Positions 14,175 to 21,321 of a stretch of 23,075 nucleotides of DNA are shown piece after piece. Numbering within the stretch: the stretch's first letter is position 1; each line of letters begins with the position of its first letter. The notes below the pieces were generated by a model, which did no database searches, was not told the origin of the DNA, and was given only the letters and a program-made list of their open reading frames with translations. The position numbers were made by a program, and so were the translations under genes. The stretch comes from a virus, in IMG/VR virus record IMGVR_UViG_3300027285_000036, positions 1-23,075 of that record. The stretch is one strand, 5' to 3'.

Positions 14175-14473
14175 GACGTCAGCTCCTCGTAACCCCACTG
14201 CTTGCCGCATCCGGGGCAGTGCACACGGTCCTGCATTAAGCTGAACAGTTGGTTGTCGCACGCTATGCAGCTCCAGACATGCGACCCGGGAGAAGGCGAT
14301 ACGTTGTACTTGTTGCGCCCGCGCATGCTTTTGCACTCGGGGCATTCAAACTCTGTGGTGCCGGGCTTCCACACCGCCGTCCACTCGTGGTTGCAACCCA
14401 TACAAAACAAGTAACCACTGATGTGCGGCTCGCGTTCTTCTCGGGCTTTTTGTAAGTCAATCACGTCGCTCAT
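14171..14473 (-). CDS. Double zinc ribbon protein, 100 aa
   Basis: Four CxxC pairs, CMGC, CPEC, CIAC and CPGC, make two tandem zinc ribbons: FCMGCNHEW...FECPECKSM and WSCIACDNQLF...VHCPGCGKQW. This suggests nucleic-acid or protein binding; no catalytic residues are seen. Start at ATG 14473 with AAGGAG six bases upstream; the longer ORF to 14647 covers two tiny membrane genes and is rejected. ATGA overlaps at both ends. Confidence 0.72.
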   Translation of the reverse strand: MSDVIDLQKAREEREPHISGYLFCMGCNHEWTAVWKPGTTEFECPECKSMRGRNKYNVSPSPGSHVWSCIACDNQLFSLMQDRVHCPGCGKQWGYEELTS

Positions 14474-14535
14474 AAACAGCTCCTTAGTGTCAACAGCGCC
14501 AACATGACGCCAATAAAAGTCCATGCGATTTTCAT
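14470..14535 (-). CDS. Tiny hydrophobic peptide, 21 aa
   Basis: MKIAWTFIGVMLALL is followed by TLRSCL and stop. One short hydrophobic helix after a Lys-containing start; the LRSC end only loosely resembles a lipobox. The ATG has AAGGAG eight bases upstream and both ends are ATGA overlaps with the 39-aa and 100-aa genes, which is better than chance for such a short frame. It could be a small membrane peptide, or a coupling device for the next gene. Confidence 0.4.
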   Translation of the reverse strand: MKIAWTFIGVMLALLTLRSCL

Positions 14536-14651
14536 AAAAACCACTCCTTGATGTGATGCCACGCGATGCACGCAATGGTGAACCAAACACCGAACAGCGC
14601 GATGTACAGATACACCATAGCCCAGCACCCAGCCTTTTCTCCTTCATTCAT
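14532..14651 (-). CDS. Small single-pass membrane protein, 39 aa
   Basis: Residues 9-29 form a hydrophobic span (CWAMVYLYIALFGVWFTIAC) between an acidic-basic N-terminus (MNEGEKAG) and a short polar C-terminus. GGAG lies eight bases before ATG 14651; the start overlaps the upstream stop and the end overlaps the 21-aa ORF as ATGA. It might act in superinfection exclusion or as a holin-like peptide, but the sequence alone gives no function. Confidence 0.5.
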   Translation of the reverse strand: MNEGEKAGCWAMVYLYIALFGVWFTIACIAWHHIKEWFL

Positions 14652-14832
14652 TGTTGACACTCCAGTAGTGCAGCTTGGTCATTTCCAAAACGCCAATCAG
14701 TGTGGCCACGGTCATGTGGTCGTACTTCGGTGAGTTGATAATGTCCCGCAAATCGTTCATAAGCTCAGCACCCGTCGCCCTCTGATCGGATGACGGAATT
14801 ATTGCGAGTTTTGGTTGAGTGCTTTCAGTCAT
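14644..14832 (-). CDS. Small phage protein, 62 aa
   Basis: Begins MTESTQPKLAIIPSSDQRAT; soluble, mostly helical C-terminal part (LIGVLEMTKLHYWSVNNE). Unrecognised. ATG at 14832 with GGAGG four bases upstream; it overlaps the 38-aa membrane gene as ATGA and the 39-aa gene by eight bases. Confidence 0.6.
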   Translation of the reverse strand: MTESTQPKLAIIPSSDQRATGAELMNDLRDIINSPKYDHMTVATLIGVLEMTKLHYWSVNNE

Positions 14833-14945
14833 TCATCCTCCAGTTTTGAGCGTTTGTCCTGTCGCCATATGGCGTAGCCACACAGCAGCCCGTGAACCCA
14901 TGTGATGCCCAGCATCAACCATGTGTCTGCATCAAGCTCGCGCAT
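14829..14945 (-). CDS. Small single-pass membrane protein, 38 aa
   Basis: MRELDADT is followed by a hydrophobic span WLMLGITWVHGLLCGYAIW, then the charged tail RQDKRSKLEDE, which predicts an N-out, C-in protein. Start at ATG 14945 with a G-rich site; the preceding stop lies two bases upstream. It is one of three tiny membrane genes within 480 bases. Confidence 0.5.
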   Translation of the reverse strand: MRELDADTWLMLGITWVHGLLCGYAIWRQDKRSKLEDE

Positions 14946-14946
14946 A

Positions 14947-15519
14947 TCAACCCCCGAAGATTTTGCGCAGCTCATCGTACAGGGCACGCGCTTGCTTGAT
15001 ACTCAGGTTGTTGAGCAGCGTCTCGGCATCCCACGCAGCGTTGATCTGCACAGGTGCTTCTGTAGGTGGTATGAACGTGGGCCTCGGCTTTGCTTGCGCC
15101 TTCTCTTTTACCGCCTTTGCAGGCTTCACCTGATCCTTGTTGCGTGATGTCTTGAGCGGTATGTACTCGTCCTTCGCTGCAAACATTGTGCCGTTGGCCT
15201 CACGCAGGAGACCTTGCTTGGACATCTGGCCGAGCAGTGAGCCCGTAGAGCCCTTCTTGAACCCTTGCGCTGCCAGTGCCGCAACGATCTGCGTGCGTGT
15301 GTTGCCGGGGTTGTTCTTCACGTAATCGAACGTGGCGCGTGTGACGTTGTTGGTGGTCTGGAAGTATTGCTTGGGCATGGTTGCCTCCTTGGCTTTGGTT
15401 GTGATGGTCTCGATGGCTGCGTCTGCGCCCTCGTCGTCCCACGCAGTGGGGATTTGGGGAGTGGGTGCAGATGCGGCTTTGCTCAATGCGTTTTGAAGTG
15501 CGGTCTTGATGTCAGGCAT
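14947..15519 (-). CDS. Winged-helix phage protein with possible internal start, 190 aa
   Basis: Residues 48-120 (MPKQYFQTTNNVTRATFDYV, then GNTRTQIVAALAAQGFKKGS and LLGQMSKQGLLRE) look like a winged helix with VKNNPGNTRTQI as the first part of the HTH. A Lys/Pro/Ala linker joins this to a C-terminal helical motif AAWDAETLLNNLSIKQARAL. Two starts are plausible: ATG 15519 (AAGGA at nine bases) and ATG 15378 (AAGGAGG at five bases, the recurrent CAACC leader), giving 190 or 143 aa. A regulatory or replication-initiation accessory is possible. Confidence 0.7.
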   Translation of the reverse strand: MPDIKTALQNALSKAASAPTPQIPTAWDDEGADAAIETITTKAKEATMPKQYFQTTNNVTRATFDYVKNNPGNTRTQIVAALAAQGFKKGSTGSLLGQMSKQGLLREANGTMFAAKDEYIPLKTSRNKDQVKPAKAVKEKAQAKPRPTFIPPTEAPVQINAAWDAETLLNNLSIKQARALYDELRKIFGG

Positions 15520-15531
15520 GATGACAGTTCC

Positions 15532-15687
15532 TTACTTGGTTGAGTTGATGGGGTGAGCGAGGAGCCACTTGTCCCCGAGCAAGCGCAGGGACCGGACCCA
15601 TGCGCGGATGTTGTGGCGTTGTGTGTGCACAGGTGCCCACTCATTGCAGAAGTGTTTACGGGCGCGGATGAGCATGTTGGTTTTCAT
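15532..15687 (-). CDS. Small basic phage protein, 51 aa
   Basis: Begins MKTNMLIRARKHFCNEWAPV and ends LLAHPINSTK; strongly basic with a helix NIRAWVRSLRLLGDKW, similar in look to short phage proteins of unknown role. ATG at 15687 with AGGTAGGT about 10 bases upstream; it overlaps the previous stop as ATGA. Confidence 0.6.
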   Translation of the reverse strand: MKTNMLIRARKHFCNEWAPVHTQRHNIRAWVRSLRLLGDKWLLAHPINSTK

Positions 15688-16178
15688 AGGTTGTACCTAC
15701 CTTTCGTTTTGAATTTAATGTGACCGGGGCGAGGCTGCACGAGGTTATGGAGCAGCTGCTTGACGGGGCGTAGCCCGTGATCGACAACGATGTCGATGTT
15801 GTGCTTGATGCCGAACAACGTGGTGAAGCTCTCAAGCATGGGGTTGAGTTCCTTACAGGCGAACCACAACGCGTCTTCGTAGGTGTGTGAGTGCTCGTCG
15901 AACACAGTAGCGATGTTGAACTCCACACGCGCACCGACGTGCCCGATACGCGAAGAGCTTCCGATCCTGTCAGGGTCGTCCAGCCACGGCTTGTTGGTGA
16001 TCTCCACCGTGCCAGCAACCAGCAACACGTCATGCCAAGACCTCACAGACGCTTGCTTGTCCACGTGCGTGAGCACGAACCGCGCATGGTACGTAGGGCC
16101 ATTACCCCAGACCACGCGCTCGTTCTCACGCACCTGCACGTCACACAGCTTAAAAGGAGAACTTGCTGAGGATGTCAT
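15684..16178 (-). CDS. Phage protein of unknown function, 164 aa
   Basis: Mixed alpha/beta protein with regions such as YHARFVLTHVDKQASVRSWH, KPWLDDPDRIGSSSRIGHVG and VVDHGLRPVKQLLHN. No recognised family, no membrane segment. The ATG at 16178 is my choice, but it has a poor ribosome binding site and overlaps the 293-aa gene by 29 bases; GTG codons at 16139 and 16133 are alternatives that would avoid the overlap. The frame is open much further upstream only as a shadow. Confidence 0.6.
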   Translation of the reverse strand: MTSSASSPFKLCDVQVRENERVVWGNGPTYHARFVLTHVDKQASVRSWHDVLLVAGTVEITNKPWLDDPDRIGSSSRIGHVGARVEFNIATVFDEHSHTYEDALWFACKELNPMLESFTTLFGIKHNIDIVVDHGLRPVKQLLHNLVQPRPGHIKFKTKGRYNL

Positions 16179-17031
16179 CGACGGCTTTCTTGGTGTCTTC
16201 ACGCAGGCCCTCGTCCTTGCGCAGGTCTTTGGGGTCCACGCCACACAGCGCCACTTCCAACGCCTTGCGTGCAGCTTCGAGGTCAAGGTCATTGACCACG
16301 TTCAAGGACTTGGTGATGTCACACAACTCCAGCGCACCATCGACAAGGCTGTCGTGGAACCTGCGAGCCTTGGCCTCGCCCTCGACGTAGTCGGTAGTCA
16401 GTCGGTCAGACATGCGCTTGAGATGGTCCCCGAGGCGTGAGCGCACATCTTGCATGGCAGCATCCACGCGCTCTTGTGCAATGCGTTCGAGCTTGGTCTT
16501 GATGTCGTCCATCGCAGCGTTGCCCACGTCCACACGGAAGTCACCAGCAGTGGGCACAGGTAGGTAGTTCACACGGAATGCGAACTTGGTCATGATGGCG
16601 TTCTGCGTGGGGTACTCGTCGCGCTTGAACATATCCCCCAACGCCATGGCCTGCGCTGTGATGAGCGTGGGGTAGATGTCAACGAACGCTTGCACCATCA
16701 TGGCGAACTCCTCCTCGAAGGCATTCATCTTGGCAGCGAAGCGCTCGAAGTTGATGGTGGGCAGCAAGCGCAGGCCCGAGTCAGACCACGGCAGTGTGTT
16801 GTCGTACACGAACGAGCGGGCTCGGCCGATCATGGACTGGATGTCTTCGAGCTCCGAGCGCCCAGCAAGCAGGGACTTGTTGACGCGTGCTGCATCCTTG
16901 GCCGCTGCGTTCTTGGATGTGACGATCTCTTCGGTCGCGCTCTTGTCGAGCTTGCGGGCGGTCCACACCGATGCGTTGAACTCAGTGAGCATGGCGCAGG
17001 TGTCGATGTTGTAGCGTGTTGTGTTTGTCAT
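16150..17031 (-). CDS. Helical protein of the MoxR-VWA module (DUF3150-like), 293 aa
   Basis: Entirely helical, soluble protein. Distinct stretches: EFNASVWTARKLDKSATEEI, KDAARVNKSLLAGRSELEDI, TLPWSDSGLRLLPTINFERF and PTLITAQAMALGDMFKRDEY. From memory these resemble DUF3150 proteins that accompany MoxR and VWA genes in phages and mobile elements; this should be checked. It probably binds the ATPase or VWA partner as an adaptor or substrate. The ATG at 17031 has AAAGGAG then AATCAACC; longer readings upstream lack a site. Confidence 0.7.
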   Translation of the reverse strand: MTNTTRYNIDTCAMLTEFNASVWTARKLDKSATEEIVTSKNAAAKDAARVNKSLLAGRSELEDIQSMIGRARSFVYDNTLPWSDSGLRLLPTINFERFAAKMNAFEEEFAMMVQAFVDIYPTLITAQAMALGDMFKRDEYPTQNAIMTKFAFRVNYLPVPTAGDFRVDVGNAAMDDIKTKLERIAQERVDAAMQDVRSRLGDHLKRMSDRLTTDYVEGEAKARRFHDSLVDGALELCDITKSLNVVNDLDLEAARKALEVALCGVDPKDLRKDEGLREDTKKAVDDILSKFSF

Positions 17032-17060
17032 GGTTGATTCTCCTTTGGTTGATGAAAACT

Positions 17061-17402
17061 TTACTTCTCTGCGGGGTTCTGGCGCTTGAGGCGCAAGAGG
17101 TTGAGTGCAATAGCAGCAGGTTGGCGCTCCGCGTATTGCTTGTGCTGTTTGAAAAACTCCCACAATACTTTCTTGTCGTGAATGTTGAGCGCATCCTTGA
17201 GTTGTGCTTCGCTGAATCTTTCGCACTCGTTAAGATTGAAGCAACGGAACCCATTGGAAATCCAGAAAGAAATCCGGCTCTCCTTATGGGTCCATCGGTG
17301 GTCTGTCAGCGTCCACGCATCGTGCTCCGCTGCTTCTGCCAACTCCTTGCCAAGCTCTGACATGCGCTTGCGGTGGTACTCCAAGATCAACTTAGCAAAC
17401 AT
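17061..17402 (-). CDS. Phage protein of unknown function, 113 aa
   Basis: Begins MFAKLILEYHRKRMSELGKE; helical first half, a Trp-rich middle (DAWTLTDHRWTHKESRISFW) and a basic end. No recognised family. ATG at 17402 with AGGAG seven bases upstream in the CAACC leader; it overlaps the preceding 75-aa gene by 11 bases. Being inside the MoxR-VWA unit, it may be functionally linked. Confidence 0.65.
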   Translation of the reverse strand: MFAKLILEYHRKRMSELGKELAEAAEHDAWTLTDHRWTHKESRISFWISNGFRCFNLNECERFSEAQLKDALNIHDKKVLWEFFKQHKQYAERQPAAIALNLLRLKRQNPAEK

Positions 17403-17619
17403 GGTTGCTCTCCTGTGTTGTGTAAAGCATCTCGCACAGCGTGACGGTGTTGAGCGCCATCTGTCGTTGTTCCTCGGCGCTGACTGCGTGGTAGTCGTGC
17501 ATGATTGCAACAGCCTTGGGGAAGCCGTGCGGTGTTTTTCCAAAGACCGCGATGCCGTGTGTGGAGAAAGGCGGCGCAGCCTTTGCGAAGTACTCAAGAA
17601 ACTCAATGCCCTTGCTCAT
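17392..17619 (-). CDS. Small phage protein, 75 aa
   Basis: Begins MSKGIEFLEYFAKAAPPFST; contains HGIAVFGKTPHGFPKAVAIM and a helical end (EEQRQMALNTVTLCEMLYTT). Unrecognised. ATG at 17619 with GAGGA seven bases upstream, ATGA overlap with the stop of the VWA gene, so co-translated with it. Confidence 0.65.
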   Translation of the reverse strand: MSKGIEFLEYFAKAAPPFSTHGIAVFGKTPHGFPKAVAIMHDYHAVSAEEQRQMALNTVTLCEMLYTTQESNHVC

Positions 17620-18803
17620 GGCTTGATCCTCATCACCTTGCCTGCGCGTGGCACGAAGTCATCGTTCTCCACCACACCCCACAGCGTGGGCATGTCGGTC
17701 ATGCGGTAGTCGGACTCGATGTACCCGTCAGTCAGCATGATGACAGCCTTGGCCTTGATCTTGTGCTCGTCGATGTAGTCAGCAACACACGACACAGTAG
17801 TGCCGCCACCACCCTTGGGAGCCAGCGCCTTGGCGATGTCGGGATATTGCTCGGGCTTGAACGTCTGGTCACCACACACTGACGTGTCCCACCACAGCAT
17901 GCGCACGCTGTCAGGCCGGGTGTTCTGCACGATACGCGCCACCTCACCGAACACGATGGGGTACGCCCAGTGCATGGAGCCCGAGGTGTCACACGCGATG
18001 ATGATCTCACCGATGGTCTCGTCGAAGTGCGATGGCATGATGAAGCCTGATGCGAGCAAGCGCTTGTTGGGAGGGCAGAAGCGGGAGTTCTCGTCGCCTA
18101 CGCACACGCTGTTGATGAAGTCCTGCAACGCATCGCGCCAGTTGGTCACACGCTCCTGCGCTGTGCCGAGGATGTCACGGCCACCCGCTTCATCACCGCG
18201 CATCTTGCGCACAAGCAACTCACCTTGGCGGTTGGCGTCGTCGATCATCTTGCCCAGCTTCTCCTTGTCCTCAGCAGACATGGGCTCGCCCGTGCCCTCA
18301 CCCTCGCCGTCCATCTGGTGATCGTCCATAGGCATGGGCATCTCCTTGGCATCCTTGAGCAGGTCTTGCAGCACTTGTGGGTACGACATGCCTTGGTACT
18401 TCTTGTCGATGCACATGTTCTGCACTGGCCGCTCAACGAACTTGAAGTCAGGGTCGAGCTCCTCGATCAGGCCGTTGACCACGAAGTCCATCGCCACGTT
18501 GTTGATCTGCGCACCGAAGCGCTTGACGTAGCCGATGTAGGTAGGCAGCACGCAGTGCTTGAGCGCCACGTGGAAGTTCTCGTGCAGCACAACGTAGCGC
18601 AGTTGCTTGCGGTTGAGGTTGCTGATGAACTCAGCGCCGTAGTACTTGTTCTTGCCGTCAGTGCATGCGGTAGGCATGCCGTCCTTGACCTCGGACTTGC
18701 CCATGCAGATGATGCCGGACAGCAGCGCGAACTTGTGATGACGCATGCAGTCGATGTTCGCTGCCTGAATCTTTTGGTTGGGTGTAAGTTTGTCGAAACT
18801 CAT
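17616..18803 (-). CDS. VWA-domain protein with HExxH metallopeptidase-like N-terminus, 395 aa
   Basis: DUF2201-type architecture: an N-terminal putative metallopeptidase-like domain and a C-terminal von Willebrand A domain. LHENFHVALKH gives HENFH (74-78), an HExxH motif, followed by NVAMDFVVNGLIEE (103-115), a helix typical of these proteins. An acidic linker (DDHQMDGEGEGTG, 160-172) precedes the VWA fold: MIDAS DTSGSM (D272, S274, S276), GGGGTT (331-336) and LTDG (D359), all intact. In characterised MoxR-VWA pairs such as RavA-ViaA and CobN-associated chelatases, the VWA protein partners the AAA+ ATPase. ATG at 18803 with AGGAG then TATCAACC. The target here is unknown. Confidence 0.88.
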   Translation of the reverse strand: MSFDKLTPNQKIQAANIDCMRHHKFALLSGIICMGKSEVKDGMPTACTDGKNKYYGAEFISNLNRKQLRYVVLHENFHVALKHCVLPTYIGYVKRFGAQINNVAMDFVVNGLIEELDPDFKFVERPVQNMCIDKKYQGMSYPQVLQDLLKDAKEMPMPMDDHQMDGEGEGTGEPMSAEDKEKLGKMIDDANRQGELLVRKMRGDEAGGRDILGTAQERVTNWRDALQDFINSVCVGDENSRFCPPNKRLLASGFIMPSHFDETIGEIIIACDTSGSMHWAYPIVFGEVARIVQNTRPDSVRMLWWDTSVCGDQTFKPEQYPDIAKALAPKGGGGTTVSCVADYIDEHKIKAKAVIMLTDGYIESDYRMTDMPTLWGVVENDDFVPRAGKVMRIKP

Positions 18804-19150
18804 GGTTGATACTCCTGTTCAAGTTGTGATGGGTGGTACATGTCAGACATGTCAGGCTCTTGGTGAACCACGACGAAGTTGTCGATGCCGAAGTGCATAG
18901 CCCACAAGAGGGGCACGCTGTCTCGTGCGTTCAGCAACATCTCATGGGTGAAGTCAGGCTTGGCAAAAAGCTCACGGTGAATGAGCTCCAGCTTCTTGCC
19001 CTTGTTGCCGCGCACAACGTAGAGGGACACAGCGCTGCGTTCTTTGCTGTGCCCCTTCCACACCTTGGAGACCACGACGATCTGGTTGTCTGCGTTGCGG
19101 CAGAACAAGTCAGTGCGTGGTTCACGCTTGCGGTATTGCATTGCGGTCAT
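18800..19150 (-). CDS. Protein of unknown function between MoxR and VWA genes, 116 aa
   Basis: Begins MTAMQYRKREPRTDLFCRNA, then NQIVVVSKVWKGHSKERSAV, a beta-rich basic domain, and an acidic end (HQEPDMSDMYHPSQLEQEYQP). No recognised family. ATG at 19150 overlaps the ATPase stop as TGATG and its stop overlaps the VWA start as ATGA; coupling on both sides implies stoichiometric production with its two neighbours. Confidence 0.68.
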   Translation of the reverse strand: MTAMQYRKREPRTDLFCRNADNQIVVVSKVWKGHSKERSAVSLYVVRGNKGKKLELIHRELFAKPDFTHEMLLNARDSVPLLWAMHFGIDNFVVVHQEPDMSDMYHPSQLEQEYQP

Positions 19151-20274
19151 CACTTGGTGCTGAAGAAAATCTTGTGGGCAGCCAGCATCTTGCCGAAGTT
19201 GGCGAGGGTGACGTAAATGGAAACCCTTTGGGATTGAGCCACGCTGTTGCAGAAGATAGACTGCATCTCTGCACGCATGCGCCACACGTACTCGACAACC
19301 TTCTCGGCATCCTCACGCGTATCGACACGCGAGACGAACTGAAACACCTGCACAAGCTGAGCGGTGGGGTTGTCGGACAGAGGTGCAGTCGCTGGGTCTT
19401 TGAGCACACGTTCGAGTGAGCAGATGTCACGGCCGAAGCGCACGAATGAAGACAGCGACTCGGCAGTCGTCGCACCCACAGTACCCACGAGCGCAGCCTC
19501 CAGCGTCTCGTCGTCGAGCACACCATCACCTGAGTCAAGCACGTCACCCGCTGCAACCAAGGAGCGCGGCGTAGCGTAGGCCAGAGACATGCTGCGAGGG
19601 TTGAAGATGTAGCCGTTGTCCTTGTCTTGCTGCTTGCCCTCATGCTTGCCACCCTTCTCGTAGTCGAGGAACGAGTCCATGACCTGAGCGTAGCTGTTGA
19701 CGAATGCAATCACAGAGGCGTTGACACCCTTGTCGATGGCCCACTGCACCCACTCGCCAGCCGTGGGCTTGCGCATCTTGACGAACACGAGACGGTTACG
19801 CAGGTGCGCTTGGATGCTATCGCCCAGACCCTCGACTGCAAGGTTGGTAGCGCAGAACACAACGCTGCCCTCGGGCATATGATAGTTACCCACACGGCGC
19901 TCGTAGATGATCGGAGCAAGCACGTTCTTGATGAACTGCGGAGCCTTGGCGATCTCGTCGAGGAACACCATGATGGGCTTGGCACCGTTGACCCCGAGTT
20001 GGTTGACCTTGCTGACACCGAAGCGCTCGTTAGGCAGCTCGCGAGAGACGCCATTCTCACGGTCGAGGTCAGGCATCCACACCGAGCCATCGCTCAGCTG
20101 TGTGCAATCGACAGGGTCCACAGCGATGTGGTCTGCGAACTTGGGGTGCTTCTTGAGCGCATGGAACAGCGCGGTCTTGCCGATACCATTCTCGCCCTCG
20201 ACGATGACGGTACGCTTGTCGCCCACTGCGGCGATGAGGTTGAGAACTTGTGTGAAAGAAAGCATGTTATTCAT
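19150..20274 (-). CDS. MoxR-type AAA+ ATPase, 374 aa
   Basis: AAA+ ATPase of the MoxR/dynein-like group, the motor of the module. Walker A GENGIGKT (27-34), Walker B VFLDEI (D106, E107), sensor 1 CATN (141-144) and the HLRNRL arginine-finger region (R159, R161) are all present. The insert DNPTAQLVQVFQF and C-terminal helices match the lid region. MoxR ATPases act with VWA proteins as chaperones or metal-insertion machines that remodel target proteins. The ATG at 20274 has AGGAG nine bases upstream; it is the first gene after the promoter-operator-hairpin gap at 20275-20388. Confidence 0.9.
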   Translation of the reverse strand: MNNMLSFTQVLNLIAAVGDKRTVIVEGENGIGKTALFHALKKHPKFADHIAVDPVDCTQLSDGSVWMPDLDRENGVSRELPNERFGVSKVNQLGVNGAKPIMVFLDEIAKAPQFIKNVLAPIIYERRVGNYHMPEGSVVFCATNLAVEGLGDSIQAHLRNRLVFVKMRKPTAGEWVQWAIDKGVNASVIAFVNSYAQVMDSFLDYEKGGKHEGKQQDKDNGYIFNPRSMSLAYATPRSLVAAGDVLDSGDGVLDDETLEAALVGTVGATTAESLSSFVRFGRDICSLERVLKDPATAPLSDNPTAQLVQVFQFVSRVDTREDAEKVVEYVWRMRAEMQSIFCNSVAQSQRVSIYVTLANFGKMLAAHKIFFSTK

Positions 20275-20308
20275 GATTGAAAACTCCTGTGATGAAAGAA
20301 AAGGTTTG

Positions 20309-20327
20309 CGGGAACACCGTGTTCCCG
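20309..20327. repeat. Palindrome CGGGAACAC-N-GTGTTCCCG
   Basis: Perfect 9-bp arms separated by one base. On the minus strand a T-rich stretch (CCTTTTCTTTC) follows, but not a clean T-run, so it may be a weak terminator, an attenuator ahead of the ATPase gene or a dimeric protein-binding site. A second GGGAACA-N3-TGTTCCC copy occurs at 21771-21787. Confidence 0.55.
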
Positions 20328-20341
20328 GCTTGTGGTTTGAT

Positions 20342-20371
20342 AGTGTATCGTAAATGTCTAGTGTTTGACAA
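20342..20371 (-). promoter_or_regulatory. Sigma70-like promoter candidate for the MoxR-VWA unit
   Basis: On the minus strand, TTGTCA (20371-20366, five of six to TTGACA), an 18-base spacer and TACACT (20347-20342, four of six). It would start transcription at about 20335, ahead of the hairpin and about 60 bases before the ATPase start. It overlaps inverted repeat B. No better candidate was seen in this 114-base gap. Confidence 0.45.
20355..20370. promoter_or_regulatory. Inverted repeat TGTCTA-N3-TTTGACA, copy B
   Basis: Plus strand TGTCTAGTGTTTGACA, TGTC/GACA arms eight bases apart, matching copy A at 4532-4547 at 13 of 16 positions. It covers the -35 and part of the spacer of the promoter candidate, where a bound protein would block or help RNA polymerase. 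Operator role inferred. Confidence 0.45.
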
Positions 20372-20388
20372 CTCCTTCCTGTAAAAAT

Positions 20389-21321
20389 TTATGCGAACGG
20401 CGTGGCCGTGGTGCGTGGGAACGCCATGATGTTCATGAACTGGGGCAGCGGCCACGCCGCAGACTTGCGCTTGAGCGCATAGGTCTCACGCACGATCACT
20501 CTCCACAACCCGTCAGCCAGAACCTTCTCCGTAACAGGTTTCTCAGAGTCGTAGTTGGCCTTGTAGTACAGCTTGGTCGCTTCGTAGTCGTAGACCTTCT
20601 CGGCCAGCTTCATGAAGGCGTTGATGAACTCTTGGCCCAGCTCCTTGCCCTCGGTCATGCGTCGAATCGCTTCGCGCTCGGAGAACAGCGTATTAACTCC
20701 ACCTCTGAACGGTTCGATCAGGTCTTGATTGACGTACTCATCTCTGCGCCAGTCCCCCATGCGCAAGCAAGCCAGCGTGATGTAGGGCTCACACAGCGCC
20801 TTGATGTGGTTGCGTGTTTCCTTGTCGCTCTTGCCCACCTTGTGGACGTACATCGGCGTGTGTGCTGACTGCTCTACGACGAGGCGTTTGTGTGGGCTGT
20901 TGTCGAACCACAAGCTGGCGCTGAACCCGTGTCCGTCTTCGTAGATGCTGTCCTTGTACGACACAGGCACGGCCACCGTTTGATTGTCCGTGGTGTCCAT
21001 GTGCATCAGTGTGCTGTGCCGTGTGACGTTGCGCATGAACTGCTTGGACGTGTTGCTGTTGTGCGCCGTGTACATCACGCGCCGCCCGTCTGGTGTTGGT
21101 GCATAGAACCGCGCCATGGCTGTGGTGTACAGCACGACGTCGTAATACTCACCGCCCCGTCCCTGCTCGATGCGATAGTGCCACGAGCGTGTGTCCTTGA
21201 GTGGGCGCTGGTTGTCGTTCCACTGACCCTTGCGTGTGACTGGCTTGGGCGTCTTGGTGAACCACTCGTGCGCTGACTCGAAGTCGTTGATGGTGGGAAG
21301 GTTTTGTGTGGATGAAAACAT
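20389..21321 (-). CDS. Phage protein of unknown function, 310 aa
   Basis: Soluble protein: an N-terminal beta-rich region (RSWHYRIEQGRGGEYYDVVL, then FYAPTPDGRRVMYTAHNSNT), a middle with DGHGFSASLWFD, and a helical C-terminal half (FINAFMKLAEKVYDYEATKL). I do not recognise a family. No catalytic motif stands out. ATG at 21321 with AAAGGAG then TTTCAACC, a leader matching that of the next upstream gene for over 20 bases. It lies just before the promoter region of the MoxR-VWA unit. Confidence 0.7.
   Translation of the reverse strand: MFSSTQNLPTINDFESAHEWFTKTPKPVTRKGQWNDNQRPLKDTRSWHYRIEQGRGGEYYDVVLYTTAMARFYAPTPDGRRVMYTAHNSNTSKQFMRNVTRHSTLMHMDTTDNQTVAVPVSYKDSIYEDGHGFSASLWFDNSPHKRLVVEQSAHTPMYVHKVGKSDKETRNHIKALCEPYITLACLRMGDWRRDEYVNQDLIEPFRGGVNTLFSEREAIRRMTEGKELGQEFINAFMKLAEKVYDYEATKLYYKANYDSEKPVTEKVLADGLWRVIVRETYALKRKSAAWPLPQFMNIMAFPRTTATPFA

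Noticed and set aside
14470-14535. Lipobox reading of the 21-aa peptide (spanin-like)
   Set aside because: Arg at -2 and only two residues after the Cys region make lipoprotein processing unlikely; no spanin partner is nearby.
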